DNA of 55,501 bases from GCA-020343675 sp964462945 (GTDB taxonomy: Bacteria > Planctomycetota > Phycisphaerae > Sedimentisphaerales > Anaerobacaceae). The notes below the pieces were generated by a model that saw only the letters and a program-made list of their open reading frames with translations, was not told where the DNA came from and searched no databases. The stretch is from NCBI GenBank assembly GCA_964462945.1, contig CAYWZW010000033.1, positions 1-55,501 of the forward strand, read 5' to 3'. Positions 27,288 to 36,027 of the stretch are shown piece by piece (positions within the stretch are counted from its first letter, which is position 1; each line of letters starts with the position of its first letter). Both the position numbers and the translations under genes were made by a program.

Positions 27288-27571
27288 AGGATCATTTCCT
27301 GTTCCTTGAGAATGTGTTCACGAATCAAAGGCTTGATTGTGTCATATTCGACCAGGTCCACGTTCCGGTTTAGGGCTTCCTCGAGTTCGATCTTCAATCC
27401 CACGAAGTCGAGCAGGCTGATGTCTTGGTCGATCTGGACCAACATGTCGATATCGCTATCAGGCCGCATGCGGTTTTTCACGATCGAGCCAAAAAGGGCG
27501 GCCTTGCTCACCCCATAGCGCCGGAGAATTGGCACTACCGCTTGCTTTATTTGCCGAACGTATTCGTTCAT
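27284..27571 (-). CDS. MntA-type minimal nucleotidyltransferase (antitoxin-like)
   Basis: 95 residues from the ATG at 27571. It has the nucleotidyltransferase motif LFGSIVKNRMRPDSDIDMLV (GS-x9-DxD) and a downstream third acidic residue in RNVDLVEYD. In HEPN/MNT modules such proteins neutralise the HEPN RNase, in some cases by adding AMP groups. Here the partner is reduced to 19 codons, so the antitoxin survives alone. The frame is open far upstream, but only this part has family sequence. Confidence 0.85.
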   Translation of the reverse strand: MNEYVRQIKQAVVPILRRYGVSKAALFGSIVKNRMRPDSDIDMLVQIDQDISLLDFVGLKIELEEALNRNVDLVEYDTIKPLIREHILKEQEMIL

Positions 27572-27905
27572 ACTCGTACCTTGTGAAAGATTAAACGCCA
27601 ATTTGCCGAACTTGTCAACATGTTTCAACCTCGTCGATTTGGGCGGCAGGCACGCTCGTCCCTGCGAGGCTTCCGTCGTGCCTTTTCCCACAATTCCGGG
27701 CTTTTCATGGCGATTCTTGGGACTGTTATCGGCTTTTTTTTGATTTTGTCCGCGAATTTTCTGTGCTGACACGGCCCGTCTTGTCGATGTACCGATAATA
27801 GGGCATTTTGGCTCGATGCGCGCGGAGTTTTTACGCCGTAATTCGGGCTGGGGTGCGTGTTCAGACATAGATTTGGTCAGTGGCAGGTATTTCAGGGAAG
27901 ACGAA

Positions 27906-29318
27906 ATGAGCACGAGAAGTGAAAATAGTAAATATTTCGCTCGCCATTTGGCGATGGTAATATTGACTAACTTAACAACCGTTCCGCTCTTGGCGAGTAT
28001 ATACTTCTTCGAGAAGCCCATACTGAAGCTGGCGGCCGGACTCGGTGTGCTGTTGGCTTTCGAGATGTTGGCGTTTGTCATCAGACGGATGAAGCCGACC
28101 TGGAAGAGTGTAAGACCCTTGGCTTATTACTTTCTGCCGACGGCGGTTGTTTTCTGGGCATTGAACAAAGGACGTCGCAGGCCCAGGGGGAAGGCTGAAA
28201 GGCAAACGGAGCGATTGGGAGCGATTGTTGCGACCTGGCCGGATGTGAGCCTCCCTATGGTGGCAGGCATTCTCGATCCCGAGCAGCAGCAGGGCAGCCT
28301 GAGCCGGCTGCTCAATGAAATGGATGCGATGAGAGACTCCCGGCGGGCTACAGCCGCCGACAGAATCCGCCAGTATCTCACAGAGATTCTGAAATCCGTG
28401 AGCGATAACGGAAACTACCCGCTGTTCGGACAAGTGATGTCGCGCTTGTCGCTGTACGGACCGGACAGGTGCCGGGAAACGTACAGGAGCTTTTTGCGGC
28501 TGCTGACGGATGTATTTGACCCGTCGCTGAAGGCGGATTCCGGCGGGCAATTGCGAAAAGATATGACGGGTGCGTTGAAACGTGCTATCGAGCACGCGGG
28601 CAAAGCACACGCAGGCCGCATACAGGATATTGTCGGCGAGATTATGGCCGGCGACGAGAACGAGCACGAGATTGCCAGGAGCATCGCTGAAATGCTTCTG
28701 CAATTGGATTGGAAGCAGCAGCGTGAGATTTGTCGAATCATCTTCGATGAAAGCGCCGGGCGGGCGTTCCGCTTTCCTGAACATTTTGGCATGAGCTTCC
28801 TGGACATCCTGAGCAGGCTGGAGCATCGCGTGTTCTGGCTGGAGATGCAGTCGCTGCGCAGCCTGTTGGAAGAATCTCTCAAGCAGCAGCCGCAGGGGCT
28901 GATCAGCTCAAATCCGAGGATATACAATGAGCTTTGCTCGGGAGTGCTATCCCCTCTTGAGGACGCGGCACATAACGGAATCTGTCACGGCCGGGTATTC
29001 CGCCGGCTCAAACACGACGACGGCAGAGTGAGCATCGAATGTGTCGGGCCTGGTGGGCCGGCGTGCCGTTGTCAGGGCGAGAGTCTGAGCTTTCGAGGTG
29101 TTTACAGCAAAGATTGCCTCCGGAGAGTCGGCGAAAAACTCACCATGAACATCATACCCATCCGGGAAATCGAACGCCGATTTGCCGTCAAGGCTTCGAT
29201 AGCCGCTCTTCATGCGTATGAGTCCGGCAGCCAGGGGCCGGGACGCGGCGTATTCTTCGAAGAGGCTGAGCCGTCCGTGGTCGAAGGTCTCTACGAATAC
29301 GTCTCAACAAAACAGTGA
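27906..29318 (+). CDS. Membrane protein of unknown function with large helical cytoplasmic part
   Basis: 470 residues from the ATG at 27906, with AGGGA 10 bases upstream. Two hydrophobic segments near the N-terminus (about 17-38 and 44-60), and possibly a third near 78-92, are followed by about 380 mostly helical, charged residues (GALKRAIEHAGKAHAGRIQ, RSIAEMLLQLDWKQQREICR). I do not recognise a family. The C-terminal part has several Cys (ICHGRV, ECVGPGGPACRCQGE) that could bind metal. It stands alone between a 334-bp gap, which shows nothing else, and the four-repeat protein. Confidence 0.65.
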   Translation: MSTRSENSKYFARHLAMVILTNLTTVPLLASIYFFEKPILKLAAGLGVLLAFEMLAFVIRRMKPTWKSVRPLAYYFLPTAVVFWALNKGRRRPRGKAERQTERLGAIVATWPDVSLPMVAGILDPEQQQGSLSRLLNEMDAMRDSRRATAADRIRQYLTEILKSVSDNGNYPLFGQVMSRLSLYGPDRCRETYRSFLRLLTDVFDPSLKADSGGQLRKDMTGALKRAIEHAGKAHAGRIQDIVGEIMAGDENEHEIARSIAEMLLQLDWKQQREICRIIFDESAGRAFRFPEHFGMSFLDILSRLEHRVFWLEMQSLRSLLEESLKQQPQGLISSNPRIYNELCSGVLSPLEDAAHNGICHGRVFRRLKHDDGRVSIECVGPGGPACRCQGESLSFRGVYSKDCLRRVGEKLTMNIIPIREIERRFAVKASIAALHAYESGSQGPGRGVFFEEAEPSVVEGLYEYVSTKQ

Positions 29319-29476
29319 GCCTGGCCCCGCCTTTTCGCAGCACCGTCAACTGCCGAGAGCGCAGACCTCGCAGAAAACGCCCGGAATGAAGATACCTCGT
29401 GCTCTCCGCGAGTTCTGCGGCGCCTGCGGATGCAAATTCCCACTCCTTGATGCACGCAGTTTTTTTGAAAAAACAG

Positions 29477-29505
29477 TTGGCTTTTGCGCCGCTTGGCTGT
29501 AATCT
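29477..29505 (+). promoter_or_regulatory. Sigma-70-like promoter candidate for the four-repeat protein
   Basis: TTGGCT and TAATCT are separated by 17 bp, 73 bp before the ATG at 29578. The spacing is ideal and the boxes partial. A short inverted run (GTTTTTT/AAAAAAC) lies just upstream. Confidence 0.4.
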
Positions 29506-29577
29506 TATGGCGGTGGGCGGTAAGGCGTGTAGCCAGACGGTGTTGTAGTAAGAAGTACATTTTTTAGGAGGCTTGTC

Positions 29578-30855
29578 ATGAGTCAGATGCAAATTCACAA
29601 AACCTGGGCCAAGGCTGCTGCTGTTATCTGTCTGCTGCTGTTGGCGCAAACGTCGCTTGTGGCGGCGCAGGACATCACGGGGGAGTGGGAAATGACGATG
29701 GATTTCGGCGGCCGGCAGAGCTTCGCCACGCTGTCCATTTCGAAACAGGCGGACGGCACGCTCGCGGGCAAGTGGGGCTCGAACGAGCTGTCCAACGTCA
29801 AGTTCCAGGACGGAAAGCTCACGTTCGTTCGCACCGTCAGGTTCGGGGACCAGGAGTTCACGATGAACTATGATGGAACCCTGAAGGACGGCAAGCTCAC
29901 GGGCCTGCTCTCAAGCGACCGCGGAGAATTCGCCGCCAACGGGGCCCGGAAGAAGCCGATATGTCCCGCACTCGGCCAGTGGGACATTAGCTACCGTATG
30001 GGCGAGCGGGATGTCACCGGCAAGCTGGTCATCTCCGCCCAGCCGGACGGCGCGCTGGACGGCAAGTGGGTGAGCGAACGCGGCGGGACCGAAATCTCCA
30101 ACGTCAAATTCCAGGATGGCCGGCTCACCTTCGCCCGCAAGAGCACATTCAACGAGCGCACGTTTGAATCGACCTTCGAAGGCACGGTCAAGGGCAACGA
30201 GCTGGCCGGAGCCTTCAAGAGCGAGCGGGGCGAGATGGCGGCCAAAGGTAATCGCATCGGAGCGGCACTCGTCGGAAAGTGGGAGCTGACAAGCACCTCC
30301 GAAAGAGGGACTCGCACGAGCATGTTGACGGTCAACGGCGACCTGAGCGGCCGGTATGAATCCTTCGGCGGCGAGATTCCCGTCAAGGACCTCAAGCTCG
30401 AAGGCAACCAGGTGACGTTTGCCATCGAGATGGGCTTCGGGGACCAGACCTTCAAGCTGGATTTCAAAGGCACGCTGGACGGCGACGCCCTCAAGGGCCA
30501 GACGACCTCCGAAAGGGGCACCAGCGAGATCGCCGGCAAGAAACTGGCGGCCGCTACGGCTTCGGCGGTAGCCGGAACGTGGGAGCTGACCTCGGAGTCC
30601 TCGCAGGGCGGCACGCGCACGAATACACTGAAGATCAAGGACGACATGACCGCGACGTACACGTCCCGCGACACGGAAACGCCCGTCACGGATTTGAAGG
30701 TCGAAGGCGATCAGATCAGCTTCAAGATCACCCGGACGTTCAACGACCAGCAGGTCACGATGGAGTTCAAAGGCAAGGTGGACGGCAAGAGCCTCAAGGG
30801 CGAGTTCGTGAGCGCCCGGGGCAGCCGGCCCGTCACCGGCAAGAAAATCGACTGA
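29578..30855 (+). CDS. Secreted protein of four tandem lipocalin-like repeats
   Basis: The 425-residue protein has a signal peptide (about 1-30) and four units of about 98 residues beginning near residues 34, 132, 232 and 332. Each opens with a GxWE/D motif (TGEWEMT, LGQWDIS, VGKWELT, AGTWELT), continues with NVKFQDGKLTF or DLKLEGNQVTF, then F-x-x-F-x-G-T-L and SERG. Strand pattern and Trp position suggest a small eight-stranded barrel per unit, which is inference. The strong ribosome site GGAGG supports the start. No catalytic residues are evident; binding or structural role is likely. It may be followed by a hairpin terminator. Confidence 0.75.
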   Translation: MSQMQIHKTWAKAAAVICLLLLAQTSLVAAQDITGEWEMTMDFGGRQSFATLSISKQADGTLAGKWGSNELSNVKFQDGKLTFVRTVRFGDQEFTMNYDGTLKDGKLTGLLSSDRGEFAANGARKKPICPALGQWDISYRMGERDVTGKLVISAQPDGALDGKWVSERGGTEISNVKFQDGRLTFARKSTFNERTFESTFEGTVKGNELAGAFKSERGEMAAKGNRIGAALVGKWELTSTSERGTRTSMLTVNGDLSGRYESFGGEIPVKDLKLEGNQVTFAIEMGFGDQTFKLDFKGTLDGDALKGQTTSERGTSEIAGKKLAAATASAVAGTWELTSESSQGGTRTNTLKIKDDMTATYTSRDTETPVTDLKVEGDQISFKITRTFNDQQVTMEFKGKVDGKSLKGEFVSARGSRPVTGKKID

Positions 30856-30913
30856 AACCACAATGTGTGTATGGGTGGGTGGTACGCGGTTATGCCAGGG
30901 AAGAGCCATCCCC

Positions 30914-30938
30914 ATCCCGATAACCACTATCGGGATGA
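30914..30938. terminator. Strong hairpin after the four-repeat gene
   Basis: Perfect 10-bp arms CATCCCGATA (30914-30923) and TATCGGGATG (30929-30938) enclose a 5-nt loop. No T-run follows. A second imperfect inverted repeat (GAGGCTGCCACCC at 30938-30950 with GGGTGGCATCCTC at 30969-30981, 12 of 13 paired) adjoins it, so this may be a REP-type element rather than a simple terminator. Confidence 0.45.
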
Positions 30939-31058
30939 GGCTGCCACCCAGTAGGATTGATAGAAAGCGGGTGGCATCCTCAAAGCCGCAGGCTTTGGGG
31001 ATGGTCGTAGGCGATGCACATATACGTCGCGTCTCCCGCCCATCCATGGAGCTGAGGT

Positions 31059-32696
31059 ATGAATCACAGCGACCGCCGAATGAGCATATCTAATCGTATC
31101 TCAATTGTAGCCGGCCTCTGGCTTTGTCTTTTGTGTTGCGGGGTCGGTCTCGCCGACTTCATGGCGGAGCTGGCAAATCCGCACGAAGGGCGGAGCATGC
31201 GCGCCACCTCGACACACAAGATCGGGCCGGACGGCAAGTCCGACCCGAACGGCCGGCCCGACCCGAACAGCAATCGCGACAACAGCAGCGTCCCGCCGGG
31301 GCAGCGAAAAATCCTGCTGGACGCACAAGGCCCCGGAGTCATCACCCATATCTGGATGACGTTCCTGGGACCTGAGCCGCACCCCTGGGCGAAGAACGGC
31401 TCGTCCAATCATCAGGAAATGCTGCTTCGCATGTATTGGGACGGCAGCGAGCGCCCGGCGGTCGAGGCCCCCGTGGGTGATTTCTTCGCCAACAGCTTCG
31501 GCAAACGCAGCGAGGTCATCAGTCTGCCCGTCATCGTGGAGGACGCGGACTCGTACAATTGCTTCTGGCATATACCCTTCCGCAAGTCCGCGAGAGTGGA
31601 AGTCCTCAACGAGGCTGACAAACCCATCAGCCTGCTCTACTACAATATCGACTGGGTCAAGAAAGAGCAGATCAGCAAGGACACGCCGTACTTCTACGCC
31701 CAATACCGGCAGGAATATCCCGTGCAGACGGGAAAGGATTATGTCGTCCTGGAGACGCAGGGTAAGGGGCATTACGTCGGCACCGTCCTGAGCGTGCGGA
31801 CGCGCAGCCCCGCCTGGTTCGGCGAGGGCGATGAGAAAATCTACATCGACGGCGAGCAGAACGCCTCCATCTGGGGCACCGGGACGGAAGATTACTTTCT
31901 TTCGGCGTGGGGGCTCAAGACGACCGGCACGCCGTACTTCGGTGTGCCGTACTTCGATCAATGGGGCATCGTCGGCGGGCATACCAGCGCCTACCGATGG
32001 CACGTCACAGACCCGCTCGTTTTCAACAAGGGGATCAAGGTGACATTCGAGCACTACGGCTGGATGTCGCCCGATGAGAATCCAAAGTACGAGTCGAATA
32101 GTTGGAACGAACGCGAAGATGATTACTCCAGCGTGGCGTTCTGGTATCAGACCGGCACGCCCACGTTCGAGGCCCGCGCGCCGCACGCCCGCGAGCGTAC
32201 GCTGCCTTCCCTGGACCGGATCATCGCGGCACGGGAGTTTACAGACCAGAAATATCACGGCCAGGGCCAAGCCGTAGCGCAGAATCTGGATATCTACCCC
32301 GATGGGCACCTGTTTTACAAGCCGGATGGGCAGGAGAACGCCTGGATCGAGATCCCGTTCGAGGTCCAGAAGAAGGAGCCGCAGCGGCTCTTGCTGGTGA
32401 TGACCCGCTCTTATGATTACGGCAGATACCAGGCGTATCTGGACGGCGTCAAGTTAGGCGAGGTCATGGACCTCTACAGCAAGGAGGCCGCAACGCGCGA
32501 ATATCACCTGCTGGACTTCTGGCCCGACCCGGGCACGTACAAGCTGCGTCTGGAGTGTGTAGGGAAGAACCCCACCTCCGGCGGCCACTACCTCGGCATC
32601 GAGTCCGTCCGCCTGCGAGAGCGCCGCCCCCGCGTCACCCAATACCGCCACGACGCCGACAAAGACTGGCGAAAGAATCCCGTCCTCTACGAGTGA
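31059..32696 (+). CDS. DUF2961 protein, glycoside hydrolase family 172-like
   Basis: The 545-residue protein has a signal peptide (about 8-32) followed by the DUF2961 double jelly-roll region. Typical motifs are LLDAQGPGVITHIWMTF, YWDGSERPAVEAPVGDFF, YYNIDW and IWGTGTEDYFLSAWG. Characterised members (GH172) act on fructofuranosides and arabinofuranosides, with two acidic catalytic residues; the E of GTGTEDYF is a likely one. The C-terminal 150 residues form an extra jelly-roll, perhaps for carbohydrate binding. Likely secreted, degrading plant or algal glycans. ATG at 31059 has GGAG upstream. Confidence 0.87.
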   Translation: MNHSDRRMSISNRISIVAGLWLCLLCCGVGLADFMAELANPHEGRSMRATSTHKIGPDGKSDPNGRPDPNSNRDNSSVPPGQRKILLDAQGPGVITHIWMTFLGPEPHPWAKNGSSNHQEMLLRMYWDGSERPAVEAPVGDFFANSFGKRSEVISLPVIVEDADSYNCFWHIPFRKSARVEVLNEADKPISLLYYNIDWVKKEQISKDTPYFYAQYRQEYPVQTGKDYVVLETQGKGHYVGTVLSVRTRSPAWFGEGDEKIYIDGEQNASIWGTGTEDYFLSAWGLKTTGTPYFGVPYFDQWGIVGGHTSAYRWHVTDPLVFNKGIKVTFEHYGWMSPDENPKYESNSWNEREDDYSSVAFWYQTGTPTFEARAPHARERTLPSLDRIIAAREFTDQKYHGQGQAVAQNLDIYPDGHLFYKPDGQENAWIEIPFEVQKKEPQRLLLVMTRSYDYGRYQAYLDGVKLGEVMDLYSKEAATREYHLLDFWPDPGTYKLRLECVGKNPTSGGHYLGIESVRLRERRPRVTQYRHDADKDWRKNPVLYE

Positions 32697-32800
32697 TCCC
32701 GCCCACTGGAGGCTGCATGGGCAGAAAATGCGCGCATTTCATGGGGCCGATCCAAATGCGGTAAACATCCAATTGCGCTTCGCGCAGGATTTCTTGACAA

Positions 32801-32825
32801 GAAGCTCAGAAAAATTCTGAGCTTC
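32801..32825. other. Perfect hairpin upstream of the GLUG protein gene
   Basis: Arms GAAGCTCAGAA (32801-32811) and TTCTGAGCTTC (32815-32825) enclose AAA. It lies 105 bp after the GH172 gene and 15 bp before a promoter candidate. It could terminate the upstream gene or bind a regulator; no T-run follows. Confidence 0.45.
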
Positions 32826-32839
32826 CACTAAGAAAAGAC

Positions 32840-32869
32840 TTGACTTTCGTCCGATAAATCGCTTATTAT
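32840..32869 (+). promoter_or_regulatory. Sigma-70-like promoter candidate for the GLUG protein
   Basis: TTGACT (32840-32845) and TATTAT (32864-32869) are 18 bp apart, 62 bp before the ATG at 32931. Both boxes are near consensus, and the region is AT-rich compared with the flanks. Confidence 0.6.
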
Positions 32870-32930
32870 GATGGCCAAGTGAGTCGTAGGGCATTTCATC
32901 AAATAACCTATTTGAACAGGAGGCACGAGT

Positions 32931-35684
32931 ATGAATGCGCAAAGAACCAACTCAGTAAGAAACAGTAAGCCTATATATCCACTAATCTTCAGACTTTGTC
33001 CGGCACTTGTCCTATTGTTCTTCGTGCTGCCCGCATACGCCAAGTATGGCGGCGGCAGCGGCGCGCTGGGAGACCCGTACCTAATCGCGACGCCGGAACA
33101 GCTTTACGATATCGGCAAGCACGAAGAAGACTGGGACTTCTATAAGTACTTCAAATTAATAGCAGATATCGACCTGTCTGCGTATAGAAATGTCCCATTT
33201 ACTCCCATTGGCCACGTGTATGGTTCGAGTGGTACTGATACGGGTCGGTGTTTCAACGGAGACTTTGATGGAGATGGGCACACAATCTCGAACTTCACAT
33301 ACCATTCCAACTTGGAGAATGTGGGATTGTTTGGCGCAATAAGTCGCGGGGTGAGAAACCTTGGATTGATAAACGTAGATGTATCAGGAACCGATATCGT
33401 CGGAGGGCTTGCAGGTACTATAGGAGGTGGCCAGCTCTGCCTTGTGTCCAATTGCTATGTGACAGGAAGGGTTCAAGGCCGGAATGGCGTAGGCGGACTG
33501 GTAGGACGTCACGGTGGTAGGCTATACAATTGTTATTCGACGGCAGAGGTCTCGGGAGATTCATCCGGCGGATTGGTGGGGGTAGCTGATTATGGTGGTC
33601 TGGTCTACAACTGCTATGCAACAGGATGGGTGACTGCGAACCAAGGTGGAGGAGGGCTGATGTGTGGAAGCGCGACTGCTGTTGTCGGTTCTTTCTGGGA
33701 TTTTGAAACTACTGGACAAGCCTTCAGTTGGGGCGGACACGGCAGAACCACCGCTGAGATGAAAATGGCAGCAACTTACTTTGGGTGGGGAGCATGCGGA
33801 AATGAAGGAGTCTGGACGATTGATGAGGGAAAGGATTATCCGCGGCTGGCGTGGGAAGGCAAGCCCGGCCAACCCATTACAGGCCAACTCTCGGATATCC
33901 TCCCGGGCAGCGGCACAGCGGCCGACCCATACTTGATTTCCATCGCCGAGCAGCTTAATTCAATCGGGCTTTTCCCCTGTGAGCGCAATAGACATTTCCG
34001 CCTGACAGGCGATATCGACCTTTCCGCATACAAAGATATGGAGTTCAACAGGATCGGCCTTTATTACCCATTCGCAGGCTCCTTTGATGGCAACAGACAC
34101 ACGATCTCGAACTTCACGTACGACCCGGCTCACACGCAGTGGGGTTATTTAGCACAGTCTGTTGGTCTTTTCGGTGACATCACAGCCGGCGCCGTGGTGA
34201 AGAACCTTGGCCTGGTCGATGTCTATGTGGCGGGAAACTACGATGTCGGGGGACTTGCAGCCATAAACAATGGGGGGCGAATCTCCAACTGCTATGTGAC
34301 CGGACAGGTTTCGGCCGGTAATAGGGGCGGGGGACTGATAGGATCGAATAGCGGCACAGTAACTACATCCTGGTCAACTGCAAGTGTATCCAGTCCATGG
34401 ATTGGTGGATTAGGGGGCTTGGTGGGAATTAACGACGGGACATTGTCTGATTGCTACGCAATAGCAGCGGTTTCAGCAGAACCATACGAGTTTCACGGCT
34501 CCGGCGGGCTTGTGGGGGAGAATGCGGGCCAAATCTCCAACTGCTACGCCGCCGGGCCGGTCTCAGCAGCAGAAAGCGTTGCCGGCGGGCTCGTGGGAAA
34601 GGGTTCGCCCGATGCGGTGGCTAATTGCTTCTGGGACGTTCAGACCACCGGCCAGAATACCAGCGCCGGCGGCGTGGGCAAAGCTACGCCCTTTATGATG
34701 GCGAGAAAGACTTTTACCGACGCCGGCTGGGACTTCGTGGGCGAGACGGCCAATGGCACCAAGGATACATGGTCTATTGCCGAAGGTACGGATTATCCAC
34801 GCCTGAGCTGGGCAACGCTGGCCGGGGGACCGAACCCGCCCGATGGCGCCACCTCCGTGGACCCGAACGTAATTCTCACCTGGATGCCAAGTCCGACCGC
34901 CGAGTCGCACGATGTGTACTTCGGCGATAGTGCTGCTGCCGTGGAGGCCGGAAGCGGCGGCACATTCCGGCGCAACCAGGTCGAGACGTCCTTTACTGTC
35001 GGCCTGCCTGGAACTCCTTATCCCGACGGCCTGGTCCCGGGCGCAACGTACTACTGGCGGATCGATGAGCATAATGCCGGTGGAGCGGTTGCCAAGGGCA
35101 ACGTGTGGAGCTTCACGGTAAAGCCATTCGAGCCTGTCGAAGAGACCGTGGAATACCAGGTTGCCGCAAGTGAAGACGACGGGTATGCCTTCAGCGACAC
35201 TGCTCAAAACCTGGATACGGACTATCTGAGAGTTGGCTCTTCTTCGTTTGCGAAGCCGCCCTATTACATGTCCGGCATGGTCTTTAGGAATGTGAATATT
35301 TCACAAGGTACCCGGATTCTCAGTGCAAGTTTGAAGATACGAGCCCATACCAGCCGGTTGACCGATGTTGCTTATGGCATGATTCAGGCAGAAGCGGTGA
35401 ACAATGCTGCCGCCTTTGACAGCTCTCGCCACATTGGTTCTGTGCCCAGGACCGGTGCATCAGTCAACTGGGACCTGGACCAGCCCTGGTCGGCGGACAC
35501 CTGGTACGAGAGCCCTGACATTGCCGAAGTGATTCAAGAGGTGATCAATCGCAGCGGATGGTCGGCAAACAATTCGCTGGCAATCCTGTATAGCAGCCGG
35601 TCCGAGGGCGGTTACCGGAACTTCTCGGCGTACGACCGCGGCAGCGATTATGCACCAATGCTGGAAATCACGTATGTACCCTAA
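32931..35684 (+). CDS. Secreted GLUG-repeat surface protein with DNRLRE-like C-terminal domain
   Basis: The 917-residue protein has a signal peptide (about 15-37) and two halves, each opening with GSG-x(3)-DPYLI-x(3)-EQL (about 43 and 325). Each half carries repeated GLUG-type units (GGLVGRHGGRLYNCYSTAEV-like). From about 640 follow an Ig/fibronectin-like domain (DVYFGDS, TYYWRIDEHN) and, from about 735, a DNRLRE-like domain (GYAFSDTAQNLDTDYLRVGS to DYAPMLEITYVP). That last domain is nearly the same as in the LRR protein at 36028-38166. It probably sits on the cell surface or is released, binding glycans. Start supported by GGAGG. Confidence 0.85.
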   Translation: MNAQRTNSVRNSKPIYPLIFRLCPALVLLFFVLPAYAKYGGGSGALGDPYLIATPEQLYDIGKHEEDWDFYKYFKLIADIDLSAYRNVPFTPIGHVYGSSGTDTGRCFNGDFDGDGHTISNFTYHSNLENVGLFGAISRGVRNLGLINVDVSGTDIVGGLAGTIGGGQLCLVSNCYVTGRVQGRNGVGGLVGRHGGRLYNCYSTAEVSGDSSGGLVGVADYGGLVYNCYATGWVTANQGGGGLMCGSATAVVGSFWDFETTGQAFSWGGHGRTTAEMKMAATYFGWGACGNEGVWTIDEGKDYPRLAWEGKPGQPITGQLSDILPGSGTAADPYLISIAEQLNSIGLFPCERNRHFRLTGDIDLSAYKDMEFNRIGLYYPFAGSFDGNRHTISNFTYDPAHTQWGYLAQSVGLFGDITAGAVVKNLGLVDVYVAGNYDVGGLAAINNGGRISNCYVTGQVSAGNRGGGLIGSNSGTVTTSWSTASVSSPWIGGLGGLVGINDGTLSDCYAIAAVSAEPYEFHGSGGLVGENAGQISNCYAAGPVSAAESVAGGLVGKGSPDAVANCFWDVQTTGQNTSAGGVGKATPFMMARKTFTDAGWDFVGETANGTKDTWSIAEGTDYPRLSWATLAGGPNPPDGATSVDPNVILTWMPSPTAESHDVYFGDSAAAVEAGSGGTFRRNQVETSFTVGLPGTPYPDGLVPGATYYWRIDEHNAGGAVAKGNVWSFTVKPFEPVEETVEYQVAASEDDGYAFSDTAQNLDTDYLRVGSSSFAKPPYYMSGMVFRNVNISQGTRILSASLKIRAHTSRLTDVAYGMIQAEAVNNAAAFDSSRHIGSVPRTGASVNWDLDQPWSADTWYESPDIAEVIQEVINRSGWSANNSLAILYSSRSEGGYRNFSAYDRGSDYAPMLEITYVP

Positions 35685-35803
35685 CGGTGCAGGCCGGGCA
35701 ACTTGCTGCCCATGCGGCACTTGATGCGGCCGATACAATCACGTGTGGTTCGGCGTGGGATGCGGGCGGCTTCGACGAGCTTGCGGACTGCCTGACGCGA
35801 CGG
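35684..35803 (-). pseudogene. Antisense coding remnant after the GLUG gene (copy 1)
   Basis: Read on the minus strand, this block gives VRKLVEAARIPRRTTRDCIG and RIKCRMGSKLPGLHR followed by a stop. The same sequence, with mostly third-position changes, lies after the LRR gene at 38163-38441. It is the C-terminus of an unidentified gene, duplicated together with the domain next to it. Only about 40 codons remain. Confidence 0.4.
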
Positions 35804-35804
35804 A

Positions 35805-35947
35805 TCGACAACATGGAGGAACTACGGCGGCAAGTAAGAACCTGGGAGAAATGCCGCAACCAAGCCCAGGCCAAAGTGAACTGGCAGTTCACCACGGCAG
35901 ATGCCAGGATAGAGTTGAGGCGACTCTATCCATCAATTGAAGAGTAA
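35805..35947 (+). mobile_element. IS630-family transposase remnant (C-terminal end)
   Basis: The frame reads NMEELRRQVRTWEKCRNQAQ and then KVNWQFTTADARIELRRLYP before its stop. WQFTxxDARIKLxxLYP is the characteristic end of IS630-family transposases of the Tc1/mariner type. Only about 47 codons remain, joined to the duplicated block at about 35803, which suggests the element or its deletion marked the duplication edge. Confidence 0.65.
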
Positions 35948-35969
35948 TGGAGCACTAGTGTATAGAATC

Positions 35970-35986
35970 AGAATCACTGTGATTCT
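35970..35986. promoter_or_regulatory. Perfect palindrome before the LRR gene
   Basis: AGAATCAC and GTGATTCT flank one central T (17 bp), 41 bp before the ATG at 36028, followed by an A/T-rich run with five Ts. It could be an operator or a tight terminator for the transposase remnant. Confidence 0.4.
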
Positions 35987-36027
35987 CTTAAAAATCTTTT
36001 TCTAACCAGTAACTGGAGGATAGGATC

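Noticed and set aside
27572..28081. Upstream extension of the nucleotidyltransferase at 27284
   Set aside because: The added residues have no family similarity and overlap the divergent gene at 27906.
29911..31047. Long minus-strand frame
   Set aside because: Antisense to the four-repeat secreted protein, which has a signal peptide, ribosome site and internal repeats.
31101..32309. Long minus-strand frame
   Set aside because: Antisense to the GH172-like gene.
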